A stretch of DNA of 64,000 nucleotides, taken from the NCBI GenBank assembly GCA_902774335.1, contig CACYHW010000002.1, positions 1 to 64,000 on the forward strand. The letters are read 5' to 3'. This stretch comes from an uncultured Bacteroidales bacterium (GTDB lineage: Bacteria > Bacteroidota > Bacteroidia > Bacteroidales > Bacteroidaceae). The position numbers were made by a program, and so were the translations under genes. Of the stretch, positions 1 to 9,211 are shown piece by piece; positions within the stretch are counted from its first letter, which is position 1, and each line of letters opens with the position of its first letter. The notes under the pieces were generated by a model. The model worked only from the letters and a program-made list of their open reading frames with translations. It had not been told where the DNA came from and made no database searches.

Positions 1-576
1 GTAGTTCCACCAGTCAAATATCTGGGTGGGGACATTTTCGGCCTTGCGCTTGTTGTCCACCTTGACAATCACAAAGTTATCGCCATCGGTAAGCAGGTCG
101 GTTATGTCCATGTTGAAGGGGGTGAATCCGCCCACATGATAACCGGCGTTCCTGCCGTTCACCCACACGCGGGCCTCGTAATTGATTGCACCAAAGTAGA
201 GTATGGTCCTGTGGTCATCGGCCTTACGGTGCCACTCAAACGAGCGCTTGAACCAGACTGTTCCCTCATAGAAGAACAGCTGCTCATTCTGGGTGTTCCA
301 ATCGCCGGGAATGTTCATTACCGCGGCCTTGTCAAAATCATATTCTATAAGGTCCTCGGGGCGCTGGGGCTTGGCGTTCCTGAAGAATCCCCATGCGGTG
401 GGGTTCATTCGGTAATCATAGTAGCCTTCCTCCTGCACATCGATTATGTAATTCCACTCTCCGTTGAGCGATGTGATGTTGCGCGCCCGGACGTTGGCCA
501 GTTGCGGCACCTCTACGGCCGTTGCGTTGGTGGTTGCCAGGCAGATGGTCAGTAATGCGATAATTCCCTTTTTCAT
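1..576 (-). CDS. Glycoside hydrolase family 2 enzyme, N-terminal part (runs off the left edge)
   Basis: The first 192 residues of a GH2 enzyme (beta-galactosidase/beta-glucuronidase type) are present; the catalytic barrel lies outside the window. Residues 1-22 form a signal peptide, so the enzyme is exported, presumably to the periplasm. Residues of about 30-190 look like the GH2 sugar-binding jelly roll, with the typical stretches NIPGDWNTQNEQLFFYEGTV, YFGAINYEARVWVNG and GGFTPFNMDITD. Substrate cannot be told from this part. The ATG at 576 is chosen because the signal peptide follows it and a TAnnTTTG promoter lies 18 nt upstream. The upstream region shares a 16-bp element with the GH54 gene at 55.6 kb. 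Confidence 0.85.
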   Translation of the reverse strand, partial: MKKGIIALLTICLATTNATAVEVPQLANVRARNITSLNGEWNYIIDVQEEGYYDYRMNPTAWGFFRNAKPQRPEDLIEYDFDKAAVMNIPGDWNTQNEQLFFYEGTVWFKRSFEWHRKADDHRTILYFGAINYEARVWVNGRNAGYHVGGFTPFNMDITDLLTDGDNFVIVKVDNKRKAENVPTQIFDWWNY

Positions 577-593
577 TTGAGCAAAGTTTTTTG

Positions 594-601
594 CAAACAT
601 A
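594..601 (-). promoter_or_regulatory. Promoter -7 element (TATGTTTG) of the GH2 gene
   Basis: On the minus strand TATGTTTG matches the Bacteroidota -7 consensus TAnnTTTG and lies 17 nt before the GH2 ATG. Predicted from sequence only. Confidence 0.55.
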
Positions 602-612
602 CAAATAATTGG

Positions 613-628
613 CAAAATGATACAATTG
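613..628 (-). promoter_or_regulatory. 16-bp element shared with the GH54 arabinofuranosidase promoter
   Basis: Read on the minus strand this is CAATTGTATCATTTTG, identical to 55569-55584 upstream of the GH54 gene. Here it ends 11 bp before the -7 box; at GH54 it abuts the -7 box, so the two positions differ by about one helical turn. Flanking bases are also partly alike (GTACAA..GGGGT). It may be an operator for a common regulator or a third dispersed repeat. Confidence 0.45.
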
Positions 629-670
629 GGGCCTGACCCCTTTTGTACCGGTCCCTATGTGTCCTTTTGT

Positions 671-1675
671 TCACTTTATCAGAACTTTTACGTTCTCGGG
701 CTCTCCGTTGCCCTGGAGAGTTATATTGAATATGTTTGAATCGTTGTCCGGTGCGGAAAAGGTGACAGAACCTGAAGCCGGTGCACTGTCTATCAGCTTT
801 CCGTCCATTCCTGTGAGTGAGACACTCTCATTGGCCTGAGCCTGGGAGATGTTTACCGTTATTCCCTGGGCTGAGCTGTTTACGCTCATGCGGTTAAGAA
901 CTCTGCCTATGGTTTGAACTGAGTTCGTGGAGGGATTGATAAGGTACATTCCTGAATGAACCTCCTGGCGGCTGTCAGAAGTATGTCCTATCAGTTCAAG
1001 TGTGCACATATAAAGCATACCGTTCATCTTGGCAATGTAGTAACCCTCTATCTCATTGGTGATCTGGTCATTTTTATCCGGCATCTCGCAGTAAGCCAGC
1101 TGGGTGCCATTCTGGCTCATGATCTTGAATCCCTTGATCTTCTTGGTCCTTACTACATGGCGGTAGGTGACGTTGTCCGATGTGTACTCTGAGTCTTTTT
1201 CGGGCTTATCCAATAACTCGACATCGGCAACTATATACTCCCACTTGTCGTCGTTGTTGAAGATATTCTGACTTGCGAAAACTCTTGACGACGGATAATA
1301 GGAGTTGTCTACATCGCGGTAATAGAACGAAAGCAGAGTGTGGTCGTAGCCGTCATCGGTAATGTATGACATGTCGGCATCATACGTCCAGTCGCCGCCG
1401 TTAACGGATTTCTGCCAGAAGTTGTTGGGTTTCTGGGAGTTGGCGATATTTACCGAGAACTTGATGTCCTCCTGGCTTTGGGCAACCATAAGCTCGGACT
1501 CACTGCGGTTATGATGGTAATTGAAGACGGCCATATTAACGGAGTTGTCAACTGTCAGTTCTACGGGGACAGGCTCGAATCCGCCCTCGCTCATACGGTC
1601 GGTCATCAACAATGTCTGCGCATTTGCTGATACGAATACGGTCAGCAGCGCCAAGGATAATTTGTACTGTTTCAT
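671..1675 (-). CDS. Secreted hypothetical protein, possible C-terminal sorting domain
   Basis: I do not recognise the family. The 334-residue protein has an N-terminal signal peptide (MKQYKLSLALLTVFVSANA). The middle holds no motif I know. The last 70 or so residues (ITVNISQAQANESVSLTGMD, then GKLIDSAPASG, ending NVKVLIK) have the short beta-strand pattern of a Bacteroidota type IX secretion sorting domain, but the match is weak and the usual NP-x-G start is missing. It has its own promoter and is not tightly linked to its neighbours. It could also be a periplasmic protein with an immunoglobulin-like C-terminus. Confidence 0.7.
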   Translation of the reverse strand: MKQYKLSLALLTVFVSANAQTLLMTDRMSEGGFEPVPVELTVDNSVNMAVFNYHHNRSESELMVAQSQEDIKFSVNIANSQKPNNFWQKSVNGGDWTYDADMSYITDDGYDHTLLSFYYRDVDNSYYPSSRVFASQNIFNNDDKWEYIVADVELLDKPEKDSEYTSDNVTYRHVVRTKKIKGFKIMSQNGTQLAYCEMPDKNDQITNEIEGYYIAKMNGMLYMCTLELIGHTSDSRQEVHSGMYLINPSTNSVQTIGRVLNRMSVNSSAQGITVNISQAQANESVSLTGMDGKLIDSAPASGSVTFSAPDNDSNIFNITLQGNGEPENVKVLIK

Positions 1676-1725
1676 AAGCTCTGTTATTAAAAAGTTATTG
1701 GCATTATTTCAGAAGATGATATTGG

Positions 1726-1733
1726 CAAAAATA
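1726..1733 (-). promoter_or_regulatory. Promoter -7 element (TATTTTTG)
   Basis: TATTTTTG on the minus strand fits TAnnTTTG and lies about 50 nt before the ATG of the secreted protein ending at 1675. It also lies just beyond the 3' end of the methyltransferase gene, so this gene is probably transcribed separately. Confidence 0.5.
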
Positions 1734-1754
1734 ATAATAATTTCTGCAATTGAG

Positions 1755-2957
1755 TTATTTGCTCAGGTCCAGAAGGACGCGCTTGCCGTCCGCAAGGGTG
1801 GTGGCTATCAGGTAGCGGGCGCCGCCGTCGCGCAGCTTGAGCTTTTGCTGGAGGGTCGGGGCGGTCTCGGGGAAATTGCGGACGGAGAGGTTGGCCTGGG
1901 TCTTTGTCAGCTTGGACAGTGATCTCTTGTCAAAGGGTATTATTCCCTGTAATATGAATGTGCGGCCGGGGAAATCCTCCGGCTTTTCTTTGCTCCAGAA
2001 CAGATGTGTGTCCGGGTGGAGCAGGGCGGTGCCGGTTCCGGCGGTTATGGTGCGGAACAGGGCGCTCTTCATGTACGGGGCACTTGGCTCGCTTATGAAT
2101 GTGCCGGGCTGCAGCCACTGCGGTCGGGCTATAGGAAGAGGCAGGCTGCTGTCTGTTGATTTGGCCGATGAAACCGCGGTTTTAGGCTCTCCTGCGGAGT
2201 TTATGTCAACTGCCTGAGTCACGGGCTCTCCGTTATAGTCTCTCTGTAAGAGCAGCGTTATCTCCTTGCATTCGCCTTCGAGGCCTATCACCAGGACATG
2301 GCTTACATGCCTCATCTCGGTTAAGGCGCGGCTTATGTCGAGCATGGGGGAAAGCTTGACCATCACGTTGGGCGATACGCGCAGGAGCTCATCCTGCAGC
2401 GCTACGGTATCGGGCTGGCAGTCACTGATGGATATGAGTTTGCGGCCGGTATCACCTCGGCGGGCGGGATCCAGATAAATGAGGTCAAGGGAATCCGGCT
2501 CCAGATGTGATATATAATCCTCTGCAGTACCGCAATTTATCTCAATTTCCGGCCGCTCCAGAGCCTTGAAGTTTGCACGGGCGCAGTCGCAGAGTTCGGC
2601 CGACATTTCATTGTAGTAAACCTGGGAGGCATTCCTTGACAGAAAGAAGCAATCCACTCCGAATCCACCGGTGATATCGGCCATTCTGAATCCGGAGCCA
2701 AGCAGTCCCTCGATGAAAGAAGCCTTATACTGAGCGATGTATTGTGATGTGCACTGCTCCAGAGACAGATGCTTAGGATAGACAACACCTTCAGTAGCAG
2801 CCCAAAGCGGCACTTTCAGGCGTGCTGCCTGCCAGCCTGAAATCTGCGTCAGGGCATACTGCATGTCCACTCCGTCCGGATGACTGCCCAATGCTAAGGT
2901 GCGGACATCGGCCGTAAGATGCTCACGTATAAACTGCTCAGTGAGGTTGTTTGCCAT
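1755..2957 (-). CDS. Class I SAM-dependent methyltransferase, THUMP-like family
   Basis: This 400-residue protein belongs to the Bacteroidota family of THUMP-like (PG_1098-type) class I methyltransferases, thought to act on RNA; the substrate is not known. The SAM-binding motif I is visible as MADITGGFGVDCFFLSR (about residues 92-108), and a catalytic-loop motif as IYLDPARRGD (about 160-169). The C-terminal third carries the THUMP-like part, including RPQWLQPGTFISEP. No signal peptide, so it is cytosolic. The ATG at 2957 gives the usual family N-terminus (TEQFIREH). Transcribed divergently from the esterase gene. Confidence 0.85.
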   Translation of the reverse strand: MANNLTEQFIREHLTADVRTLALGSHPDGVDMQYALTQISGWQAARLKVPLWAATEGVVYPKHLSLEQCTSQYIAQYKASFIEGLLGSGFRMADITGGFGVDCFFLSRNASQVYYNEMSAELCDCARANFKALERPEIEINCGTAEDYISHLEPDSLDLIYLDPARRGDTGRKLISISDCQPDTVALQDELLRVSPNVMVKLSPMLDISRALTEMRHVSHVLVIGLEGECKEITLLLQRDYNGEPVTQAVDINSAGEPKTAVSSAKSTDSSLPLPIARPQWLQPGTFISEPSAPYMKSALFRTITAGTGTALLHPDTHLFWSKEKPEDFPGRTFILQGIIPFDKRSLSKLTKTQANLSVRNFPETAPTLQQKLKLRDGGARYLIATTLADGKRVLLDLSK

Positions 2958-3015
2958 ATTCAGCTCAAAATTAGAAAGTTTTTATTACTTTCACGTCATC
3001 AAACCAAAGTGCTTT

Positions 3016-4549
3016 ATGAAGAAACTGTTTATTGCTTTGGCCGGCATGCTGGCTCTTGTGGCATGCGGCACTCAGGACGGCGGCCCTATCCTGACCATTG
3101 AGGGTGGACAGATACAAGGCGTTGCTACCGATATCAAGGGAGTTACCGTCTATCGCGGAATCCCGTTTGCAGCACCTCCTATCGGACAGAACCGATGGAA
3201 GGCTCCGCAGCCTGTTATTCCATGGGAAGGCGTGAGACTCTGCGACAAGTTCGGTCATCCGCCATTCCAGGCAGCCCATTATCCCGGCGGCTACACCACC
3301 GAGTGGGGATACGGCGATGAGGCTCCTTACAGTGAGGACTGCCTTTACCTGAACGTATGGACCAAGAAACCCGGTCAGACCGATGCCAAGCTGCCTGTTG
3401 CCATCTGGATATTCGGCGGCGGCATGCGCGAGGGCTGGGGATCGGAGCCTGAGTTTGACGGACAGGAGTGGGCTAACAAAGATGTTGTGCTGGTATCATT
3501 CAACTACCGTGTAGGTCCGTTCGGATTCTTTGCACATCCACTACCGTGTAGGTCCGTTCGGATTCTTTGCACATCCTGAGCTTTCGGCCGAGGATCCCGA
3601 GCATGCAACCGGTAACTGGGGTACTCTGGACCAGATTGAGGCAATGAATTGGGTCAAGAAGAACATCGCCCAGTTTGGCGGTGACCCCGATAACGTGATG
3701 ATATTCGGACAGAGCGCCGGATCCCGCAGCGTCAAGTTCTTGAGCGCATCACCCCTGACCAAGGGCTTGTTCAACAAGGCTGTGATAATGAGCGGAAGCG
3801 GACTTGTAAAGCCCCGCCCGCAGGCTGCAACTGCTCCTGCAGGTCGTGGCATGGGTATGGGAATGGGTATGCCTCAGCAGGGTATGACCACACTGGCCGA
3901 GGCCGAGGCATCCACCAAGGAGGTATGCGACTGGGCCAATATGACCACACTGCGTCAACTGCGTAACGCCAGCACCGAGACCATATTCGCTATGGCTTCT
4001 CTCTACACCAACGTGACAGGCAAGCGCAGCGTACTTACCGCATCACCCATATCACCTTATATAGACGGATATGTCCTGACCGAGTCATTTGATGACGCAT
4101 GTCTGGACGGCTCATTGGCACAGGTTCCTTATCTGATAGGCTATACTCTGAACGATGCCGGCAATATGGGTACTCAGATTGCTGATTTCTGCATCAACCG
4201 CCAGGAGATGGGCGGCAAGGCATACGCCTACCAGTTTGCACGTCCGCTGCCCGATGACGGCAACCATCCGGAGGTGACACAGCGCTTGAGGGGCGCTTTC
4301 CACTCATCGGACCTGTGGTTCGTATTCAAGTCATTGAAGCATTGCTGGCGTCCCTGGACCCAGGGCGACTGGGATCTGTCCGAGAAGATGCTGACTGCTT
4401 GGTCCAACTTTGCCAAATACGCTGACCCGAACGGTCCCGACGGTGGAGAGTGGAAACCTTTCACTGAGGATAACCAGCAGTTCATGATCTTCAAGTTGGA
4501 TGAGAATGATGCCGAGGCATCAGAGCTGGGCAATCCTCTGGCAAGATAA
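3016..4549 (+). pseudogene. Carboxylesterase type B lipoprotein, frameshifted by a 37-bp tandem duplication
   Basis: The reading frame starts at ATG 3016 with an SPII signal peptide (lipobox LVAC), so the product would be a periplasmic or surface lipoprotein. The type-B esterase signature SEDCLYLNVW and the oxyanion region IFGGGMREG are present, and the nucleophile elbow GQSAGS follows further on. Frame is lost because 3503-3539 is repeated exactly at 3540-3576; 37 is not a multiple of three. Removing one copy gives an intact 498-residue protein, the normal family length. Histidine is seen in GAFHSSDLWFVF, but the usual acidic residue site reads NDAGN instead of the classical DEG. No other damage is visible, so the lesion is recent, reversible, or an assembly error. 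Confidence 0.85.
3503..3576 (+). repeat. Perfect 37-bp tandem duplication inside the esterase gene
   Basis: Two adjacent identical 37-bp copies (3503-3539 and 3540-3576) begin ACTACCGTGTAGG and end TTTGCACATCC. They duplicate the coding sequence of residues YRVGPFGFFAHP and shift the frame. Confidence 0.95.
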
Positions 4550-4578
4550 GTCCGGTATAACCGGATAAACTGTAAAGA

Positions 4579-5655
4579 TTAAAGACGGACTGACACCGTC
4601 CAGTCGGATGGGGATTTGCCGGTGATGTTCCTGAAGTTTCGGCGGAAGGACTCCTCGCTGGCAAATCCTGACATCTCGGCAACCTGGGCGATGGACAGCT
4701 TTCCGTCTTTTTGCATTATTGTTTTGGCGTATTCCACCCTGTAGGTGTTGACATACGTAGCGAATGACTTGCCGCTCTGTGAGTTGATGCAGGCCGATAC
4801 GTACGTGCGGTTGCTTCCTATGGATTTGGCCAGGTCCACAACAGACAGGCCGGGTTTGAGGTAAATCCTTTCGTTCTCCATCTTTTCCTGAATGACCTTG
4901 AAAAGAACGGAGTCTTCCTTCTGTTTCTCGTCCGATAAGATATCCTCTTTGAGTTCAGTCTCCATCTGGTAGGCTCCAAAGCGGTATCGGAATCCTACAT
5001 AGGCGATAGCGTATATGGTGCTCGCAAAAAGGAGCGACGGTATGGCCAGGATGGCCTTTCCGGTAAAGAAACGCGGTCCCAGAATGGTTAGCACCACAGT
5101 GCATATTGCGGCTGTGAACTGTACGGCAGCCAGAATAATAATGGGCTGGGCGGTCTTTCCCTCCACCTCCGAGTAGGAGTCGTAGACACTGCGGTCAAAC
5201 GCGGTGAGTTTTATAAGGCTGATTACGCACACCGCGACAGTCTGGATGGGGCGGACTACACTGATGAAAGTATCAGTGAACTGATGCGCGATTCCGAATG
5301 AAACCGTCAGTATGCTTGAAACCGTGGCAATAAGACCGGGAGCGAACAGCAGCGCCATCTCATACTTGCCCGGATTGTGATAATCCGTTATGGCCTTTAT
5401 GTAGAGGTAATACAACGGATATGTAGTAAGCGTTGACCATGAATACATAACAGTCAACACCCTATAGTCATCGGCCGGATAGTTTGTGCTGTAATAGACG
5501 GCATGGTAGAGAAACAGCAACATGGATACACACAGGAACACTCCAAGGTAGCGTTGTGCCTTGTTTAATTCCCTGTAACTGATGCCGGCATGGATTGTCC
5601 AGAACAGACAGACCATGAAGGGAAGGATAGGACTGAGATTCTCTAAAAATACCAT
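4579..5655 (-). CDS. Membrane-bound AraC-family transcriptional regulator
   Basis: The protein joins an N-terminal half with six or seven hydrophobic segments (about residues 5-220) to a C-terminal AraC-type DNA-binding domain with two helix-turn-helix motifs (LSVVDLAKSIGSNRTYVSA and LSIAQVAEMSGFASEESFRR, followed by FRNITGKSPSDW). This layout is common in Bacteroidota; the membrane part is taken to sense a signal or anchor the regulator, but its ligand is unknown. The frame can be extended to a TTG at 5667, but I prefer ATG 5655 because a promoter-like TATCTTTG occupies 5665-5672. It converges on the broken esterase gene with 29 bp between. Confidence 0.85.
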   Translation of the reverse strand: MVFLENLSPILPFMVCLFWTIHAGISYRELNKAQRYLGVFLCVSMLLFLYHAVYYSTNYPADDYRVLTVMYSWSTLTTYPLYYLYIKAITDYHNPGKYEMALLFAPGLIATVSSILTVSFGIAHQFTDTFISVVRPIQTVAVCVISLIKLTAFDRSVYDSYSEVEGKTAQPIIILAAVQFTAAICTVVLTILGPRFFTGKAILAIPSLLFASTIYAIAYVGFRYRFGAYQMETELKEDILSDEKQKEDSVLFKVIQEKMENERIYLKPGLSVVDLAKSIGSNRTYVSACINSQSGKSFATYVNTYRVEYAKTIMQKDGKLSIAQVAEMSGFASEESFRRNFRNITGKSPSDWTVSVRL

Positions 5656-5664
5656 TCTAGGTTG

Positions 5665-5672
5665 CAAAGATA
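5665..5672 (-). promoter_or_regulatory. Promoter -7 element (TATCTTTG), very close to the start codon
   Basis: TATCTTTG on the minus strand ends only 9 nt before ATG 5655, so the transcript would have almost no 5' leader. Confidence 0.5.
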
Positions 5673-5768
5673 TTGTTTTGTACGATATGACCGATTAATT
5701 TCTGTTTTGAATGGTCAATCAATCAGAAAAGTCCCATTTTAGCGGAAAATTTTTAAAGAAATAGAAAA

Positions 5769-6278
5769 ATGAAAAAGTTCTTGTTTTATGCACTTGCAAC
5801 AGCAGTGATGGGATTGTCCTTTACATCATGTGACAAAGAGGAAGATGACTCAAACACCAAGGTCTCACTTGACGGACGTTGGGACGGTAGCCGTAAGGGA
5901 GGAGGTCATGGACATCAGGATATGACCCTTATATTCGACGGTAATAAAGTTGATGTCTATATCATTGCATGGGGAGACCATCTGCAGGGAACTTACACCT
6001 ATGAGAATGACATGCTGTCTTTCTCATTCAATAATGACAACGCCTTTGATGCCCTTATCATAGAGGATACCTATAAGGGTTGGAATATGTCTGACGGAGC
6101 ATTCAATCCCGAGACATTGGAACTTACCTACACCGAGGAGCTTCCATATCGCTGGTACAAGATGGACGAGGAACAGTTTGAAACTGATGTGGATTTCCTG
6201 AGTTCCTTTGAATTCCATTTGATAGATGGAAAGACTGCCGTAGGTAGCCAGATGCAACTTGAATTCACAAAGCGCTAA
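5769..6278 (+). CDS. Small hypothetical lipoprotein
   Basis: The 169-residue product has an SPII signal peptide with a lipobox ending SFTSC at about residue 20, followed by an acidic linker (DKEEDDSN) as is usual for Bacteroidota surface or periplasmic lipoproteins. The rest (SLDGRWDGSRKGGG..., then repeated T-Y-x-E and F-D-x-N strands) suggests a small lipocalin-like beta barrel such as those found in 'lipocalin-like' domain proteins, but I cannot place it in a named family. Translation starts after an A-rich stretch without a Shine-Dalgarno site. It converges on addB with 25 bp between the stops. Confidence 0.75.
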   Translation: MKKFLFYALATAVMGLSFTSCDKEEDDSNTKVSLDGRWDGSRKGGGHGHQDMTLIFDGNKVDVYIIAWGDHLQGTYTYENDMLSFSFNNDNAFDALIIEDTYKGWNMSDGAFNPETLELTYTEELPYRWYKMDEEQFETDVDFLSSFEFHLIDGKTAVGSQMQLEFTKR

Positions 6279-6303
6279 GAATAACTGAACTATCTGACTT
6301 GCC

Positions 6304-9189
6304 TTACGACCTGCCGCACAGTTGACTGAAGTCACAGTTGCGGCAGGTCTCTTTTTGGTCCGTGGCAGCAAAGGGGATATCGGGATTGAATAACTCCGAT
6401 ATCAGTTCTATGAGCCTGCTCTGGAATTCTTCCTCACACTGAGTGCCGAAATCAGTCAGGACATCCGTTCCTATTCTGTAATAGATATCCTGCTTGGTGG
6501 GCTTGGACGATGAACGTGTGTAGAGCAGAGTGGGTGCCAACCGGTACTTGCTGAACTGCGGCTGCATGCTCATGATGTATGCGTAGTAGAAAATCTGGAA
6601 GGCCTGGCTCTTGCGTTTCTTGCTTTCTGTGGGAGGGAACAGTTGATCAATCGTATCAGGTGTGCCCTTGTCCGATCCTGTCTTGTAGTCCACAATACGC
6701 AGTATGCCGTCCTTGCAGTCAAGGCGGTCAATGATACCCTTAAGACGTATCTGTTTCATTGAACCTTTGTGCAACGGGTCCGGAACTTCAATGACATGCT
6801 GGTAACCCTCATCCTCACTGCCTACGTAACTGAACGGTGCGTACAGCTCCATATCCATGCGCAGCACCTGGCGCAGGTACTTGAGAATCACGTCAAAGTT
6901 TATGGACTGGGTGCCGCTGTAATCGGCCTTGTCAACGGTCTTGCGGGCAAAATAATCGTCGTTGAATGCCTGCTGCACAAATCCTTCCAGGCGCTTGCCG
7001 TCCTTGAGCAGTGAGTCAATGGCGGCGGCGGTTATGGTCTGACCGGCCGATGACAGATAGTTGTATGCCAACTCCGCGCTTTTGTGGAACAGCGTTCCGA
7101 ACATGGCGTAGTCTATCTCGGTGTCGGTGTCATTGGGCTTGCGGAGGCCTGCTATCTGTGCAAGATAGAACTGCAGCGGGCAGTTCATGTATCTGTTCAG
7201 GGCCGATGGTGACAGGAACGTCTTGGGGTTGGAGTAGTCATACCTGCGGCACAATTCCTCCAGTACGGCCGGTGTCTTGTCTATGCTAAACGGCTCAATA
7301 TCAGTATCCTGCCGATCGGTCTTGAGAGTGATTCGGTTTATGTCGGCACCGCTTACGATGAGTTGCAGCAGATAACGTGATATCTGTCCTTTGCCTATTC
7401 CCTTGGCATCGGCATTACCGTTGTAGACCATAGTCACATTCTCGGCCCTCTGCAGCAGATGGTGGAAATTGTACGATGAAACCGCACTTTTATCCTGCAT
7501 GGTGGTGAGTCCGAACGCCACGCGTATGTTATACGGAATGAACGATGCGCTCTGGCCGGATTTGGGCAGCGCACCCTCTTGTGCCGACAGTAGCAGTACG
7601 TTCCTGAAGTCCAGGTTACGGGTCTCGATAAGTCCCATAATCTGCATTCCCACTGCCGGCTCGCCGTGGAACGGGACGGTCGTGGTAGCCAGCACTGAGC
7701 GTATCAGACGGCACAGAGTGTCAGTGCTTATATCCAGACCACCTGACTCCATGAGTGAGTACAGACGGTTTATCTGCGTATATATGCGGTAGAGTGACTC
7801 CTGGTTCAGGGGCTGGAACAGGGTGTCATCGGCACGCTCGCGTATAACCGGTACGAGTGCCTTGAGCACGTTCTGTAGGTACTGCAGCAGGGATATGTTG
7901 TCAGTCGCAGTGCTGAACATTACAGCAAGTTCTTTGCTGTTTATAAGCTCTGTGGTGTCGGGGAACATACGGCGGCTGGCACGCAGATTCTCCAGTATCT
8001 TGGGGGCATCGGCACACAGGGCTGATGTCATGGGGTTGCCCAGCACACGGCTGAGCGACTGTATGCTGAGCCGGCCTTTGTTCCTGGCAGCCAGACGCTG
8101 CATATCTATCAGGGCGTTAACCAGACTGTAGAGCGATGTCTCGGACAGCTGGTAACCCATGGTTATGTTCACATTGCCAACGCGCTCCTGCGGTATGCTG
8201 TGCAGGACGGGCTGCAGCAGGTTTTCATCGGCCAGGACAATGGCGGTCTCCTTGCCTGCTTTTGGGATATTGAGCGATTCGAGCCACTGGGGTATAAAAC
8301 GAGCCTGGGCGTTATCGGTCGATGCCTCCACGATTGTAAGACGGGCCTTGTGCATGCCGTCAAACCGCTCTCGCGGCAACTCATTGGGAAACTCCCTGAG
8401 GTTGTCGCGCAGGAAACGGCCGGCCTCATGCAGCAGGCTGCTCTCGGTGTATGCCGGGTCATAATCCCAGTAGAAGAGTGCCTTGCCGGCCTTTTGTATG
8501 GCACGGAACAGTTCCCTTTCGGCTCCGTCCAGACTGTTGAATCCCACGAATGCGTATTTGCCGGCAGTCAGACGGTTAGTGTCAAGATTGCTTATGACAC
8601 GGCGCTGTATCATGCCGTTGTAACCTATGCCTTTGTCGTTTAGTAGTTTGCCAAAGCGCTCATAGATAGTTCCCAGCACGCTCCATACAGCCTGGTAATG
8701 CTCACGGAGTTGGGTGGGCTGGGCGTCTTTCATCTCGCCGAAGAACTGCTCAAGGGCCTTTCTCTGCTCATCGGTCAGGAAAGATGTATCAGACAGTTCA
8801 CGCTGCTCACGCAACAGGCTGAACAGTTGGTCGGCGGGTGCCAGGTTGCGGTCCACATCATCAAAATCGGCCAGCATGAGCTCGCCCCATGACCAGAAAC
8901 TGTCAAGCGACTCATCGGTATGGAGTACCTCCTGATAGATCTTGTGGAGTAGGGTGACCATCTCAATGCGGTCGGCCACCCTGAGGTCGGACTGAGACTG
9001 GAACAGTTCCTCGATGGTAGTGTATTGCGGTGACCAGACAGGCTGTGTAGAGCAGGCCGACAGCCAGTCGTCAAAGAACAGCCTGGCGCGACGGTTAGGG
9101 AAAACCACCGTGATATGGGCCAACCCGCCGCCTTGAGCGCCGTACTTGCCGTACAGATCCTGTGCTACTGTCTTAAGGAACGGTTCCAT
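6304..9189 (-). CDS. addB: AddB-like PD-(D/E)XK nuclease subunit of an AddAB-type helicase-nuclease
   Basis: This 961-residue protein is the nuclease/scaffold partner of AddA in double-strand break processing. The C-terminal nuclease domain shows IDRLD and IVDYKTG as metal-binding and catalytic motifs. One cysteine in LNRYMNCPLQFYL and three in the last residues (CRNCDFSQLC) match the iron-sulphur cluster that closes the AddB nuclease domain. The N-terminal half is a degenerate helicase fold starting near VVFPNRRARLFFDDW. I start it at ATG 9189; a longer TTG start at 9201 would overlap the promoter box. The partner addA lies 11.8 kb away with the restriction operon between them. Confidence 0.85.
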   Translation of the reverse strand: MEPFLKTVAQDLYGKYGAQGGGLAHITVVFPNRRARLFFDDWLSACSTQPVWSPQYTTIEELFQSQSDLRVADRIEMVTLLHKIYQEVLHTDESLDSFWSWGELMLADFDDVDRNLAPADQLFSLLREQRELSDTSFLTDEQRKALEQFFGEMKDAQPTQLREHYQAVWSVLGTIYERFGKLLNDKGIGYNGMIQRRVISNLDTNRLTAGKYAFVGFNSLDGAERELFRAIQKAGKALFYWDYDPAYTESSLLHEAGRFLRDNLREFPNELPRERFDGMHKARLTIVEASTDNAQARFIPQWLESLNIPKAGKETAIVLADENLLQPVLHSIPQERVGNVNITMGYQLSETSLYSLVNALIDMQRLAARNKGRLSIQSLSRVLGNPMTSALCADAPKILENLRASRRMFPDTTELINSKELAVMFSTATDNISLLQYLQNVLKALVPVIRERADDTLFQPLNQESLYRIYTQINRLYSLMESGGLDISTDTLCRLIRSVLATTTVPFHGEPAVGMQIMGLIETRNLDFRNVLLLSAQEGALPKSGQSASFIPYNIRVAFGLTTMQDKSAVSSYNFHHLLQRAENVTMVYNGNADAKGIGKGQISRYLLQLIVSGADINRITLKTDRQDTDIEPFSIDKTPAVLEELCRRYDYSNPKTFLSPSALNRYMNCPLQFYLAQIAGLRKPNDTDTEIDYAMFGTLFHKSAELAYNYLSSAGQTITAAAIDSLLKDGKRLEGFVQQAFNDDYFARKTVDKADYSGTQSINFDVILKYLRQVLRMDMELYAPFSYVGSEDEGYQHVIEVPDPLHKGSMKQIRLKGIIDRLDCKDGILRIVDYKTGSDKGTPDTIDQLFPPTESKKRKSQAFQIFYYAYIMSMQPQFSKYRLAPTLLYTRSSSKPTKQDIYYRIGTDVLTDFGTQCEEEFQSRLIELISELFNPDIPFAATDQKETCRNCDFSQLCGRS

Positions 9190-9198
9190 TTTACAACA

Positions 9199-9206
9199 CA
9201 AAGATA
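9199..9206 (-). promoter_or_regulatory. Promoter -7 element (TATCTTTG) of addB
   Basis: TATCTTTG on the minus strand ends 9 nt before the addB ATG and lies in the short gap after the upstream lipoprotein gene. As at 5665, the predicted transcript has almost no leader. Confidence 0.5.
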
Positions 9207-9211
9207 GCGGT

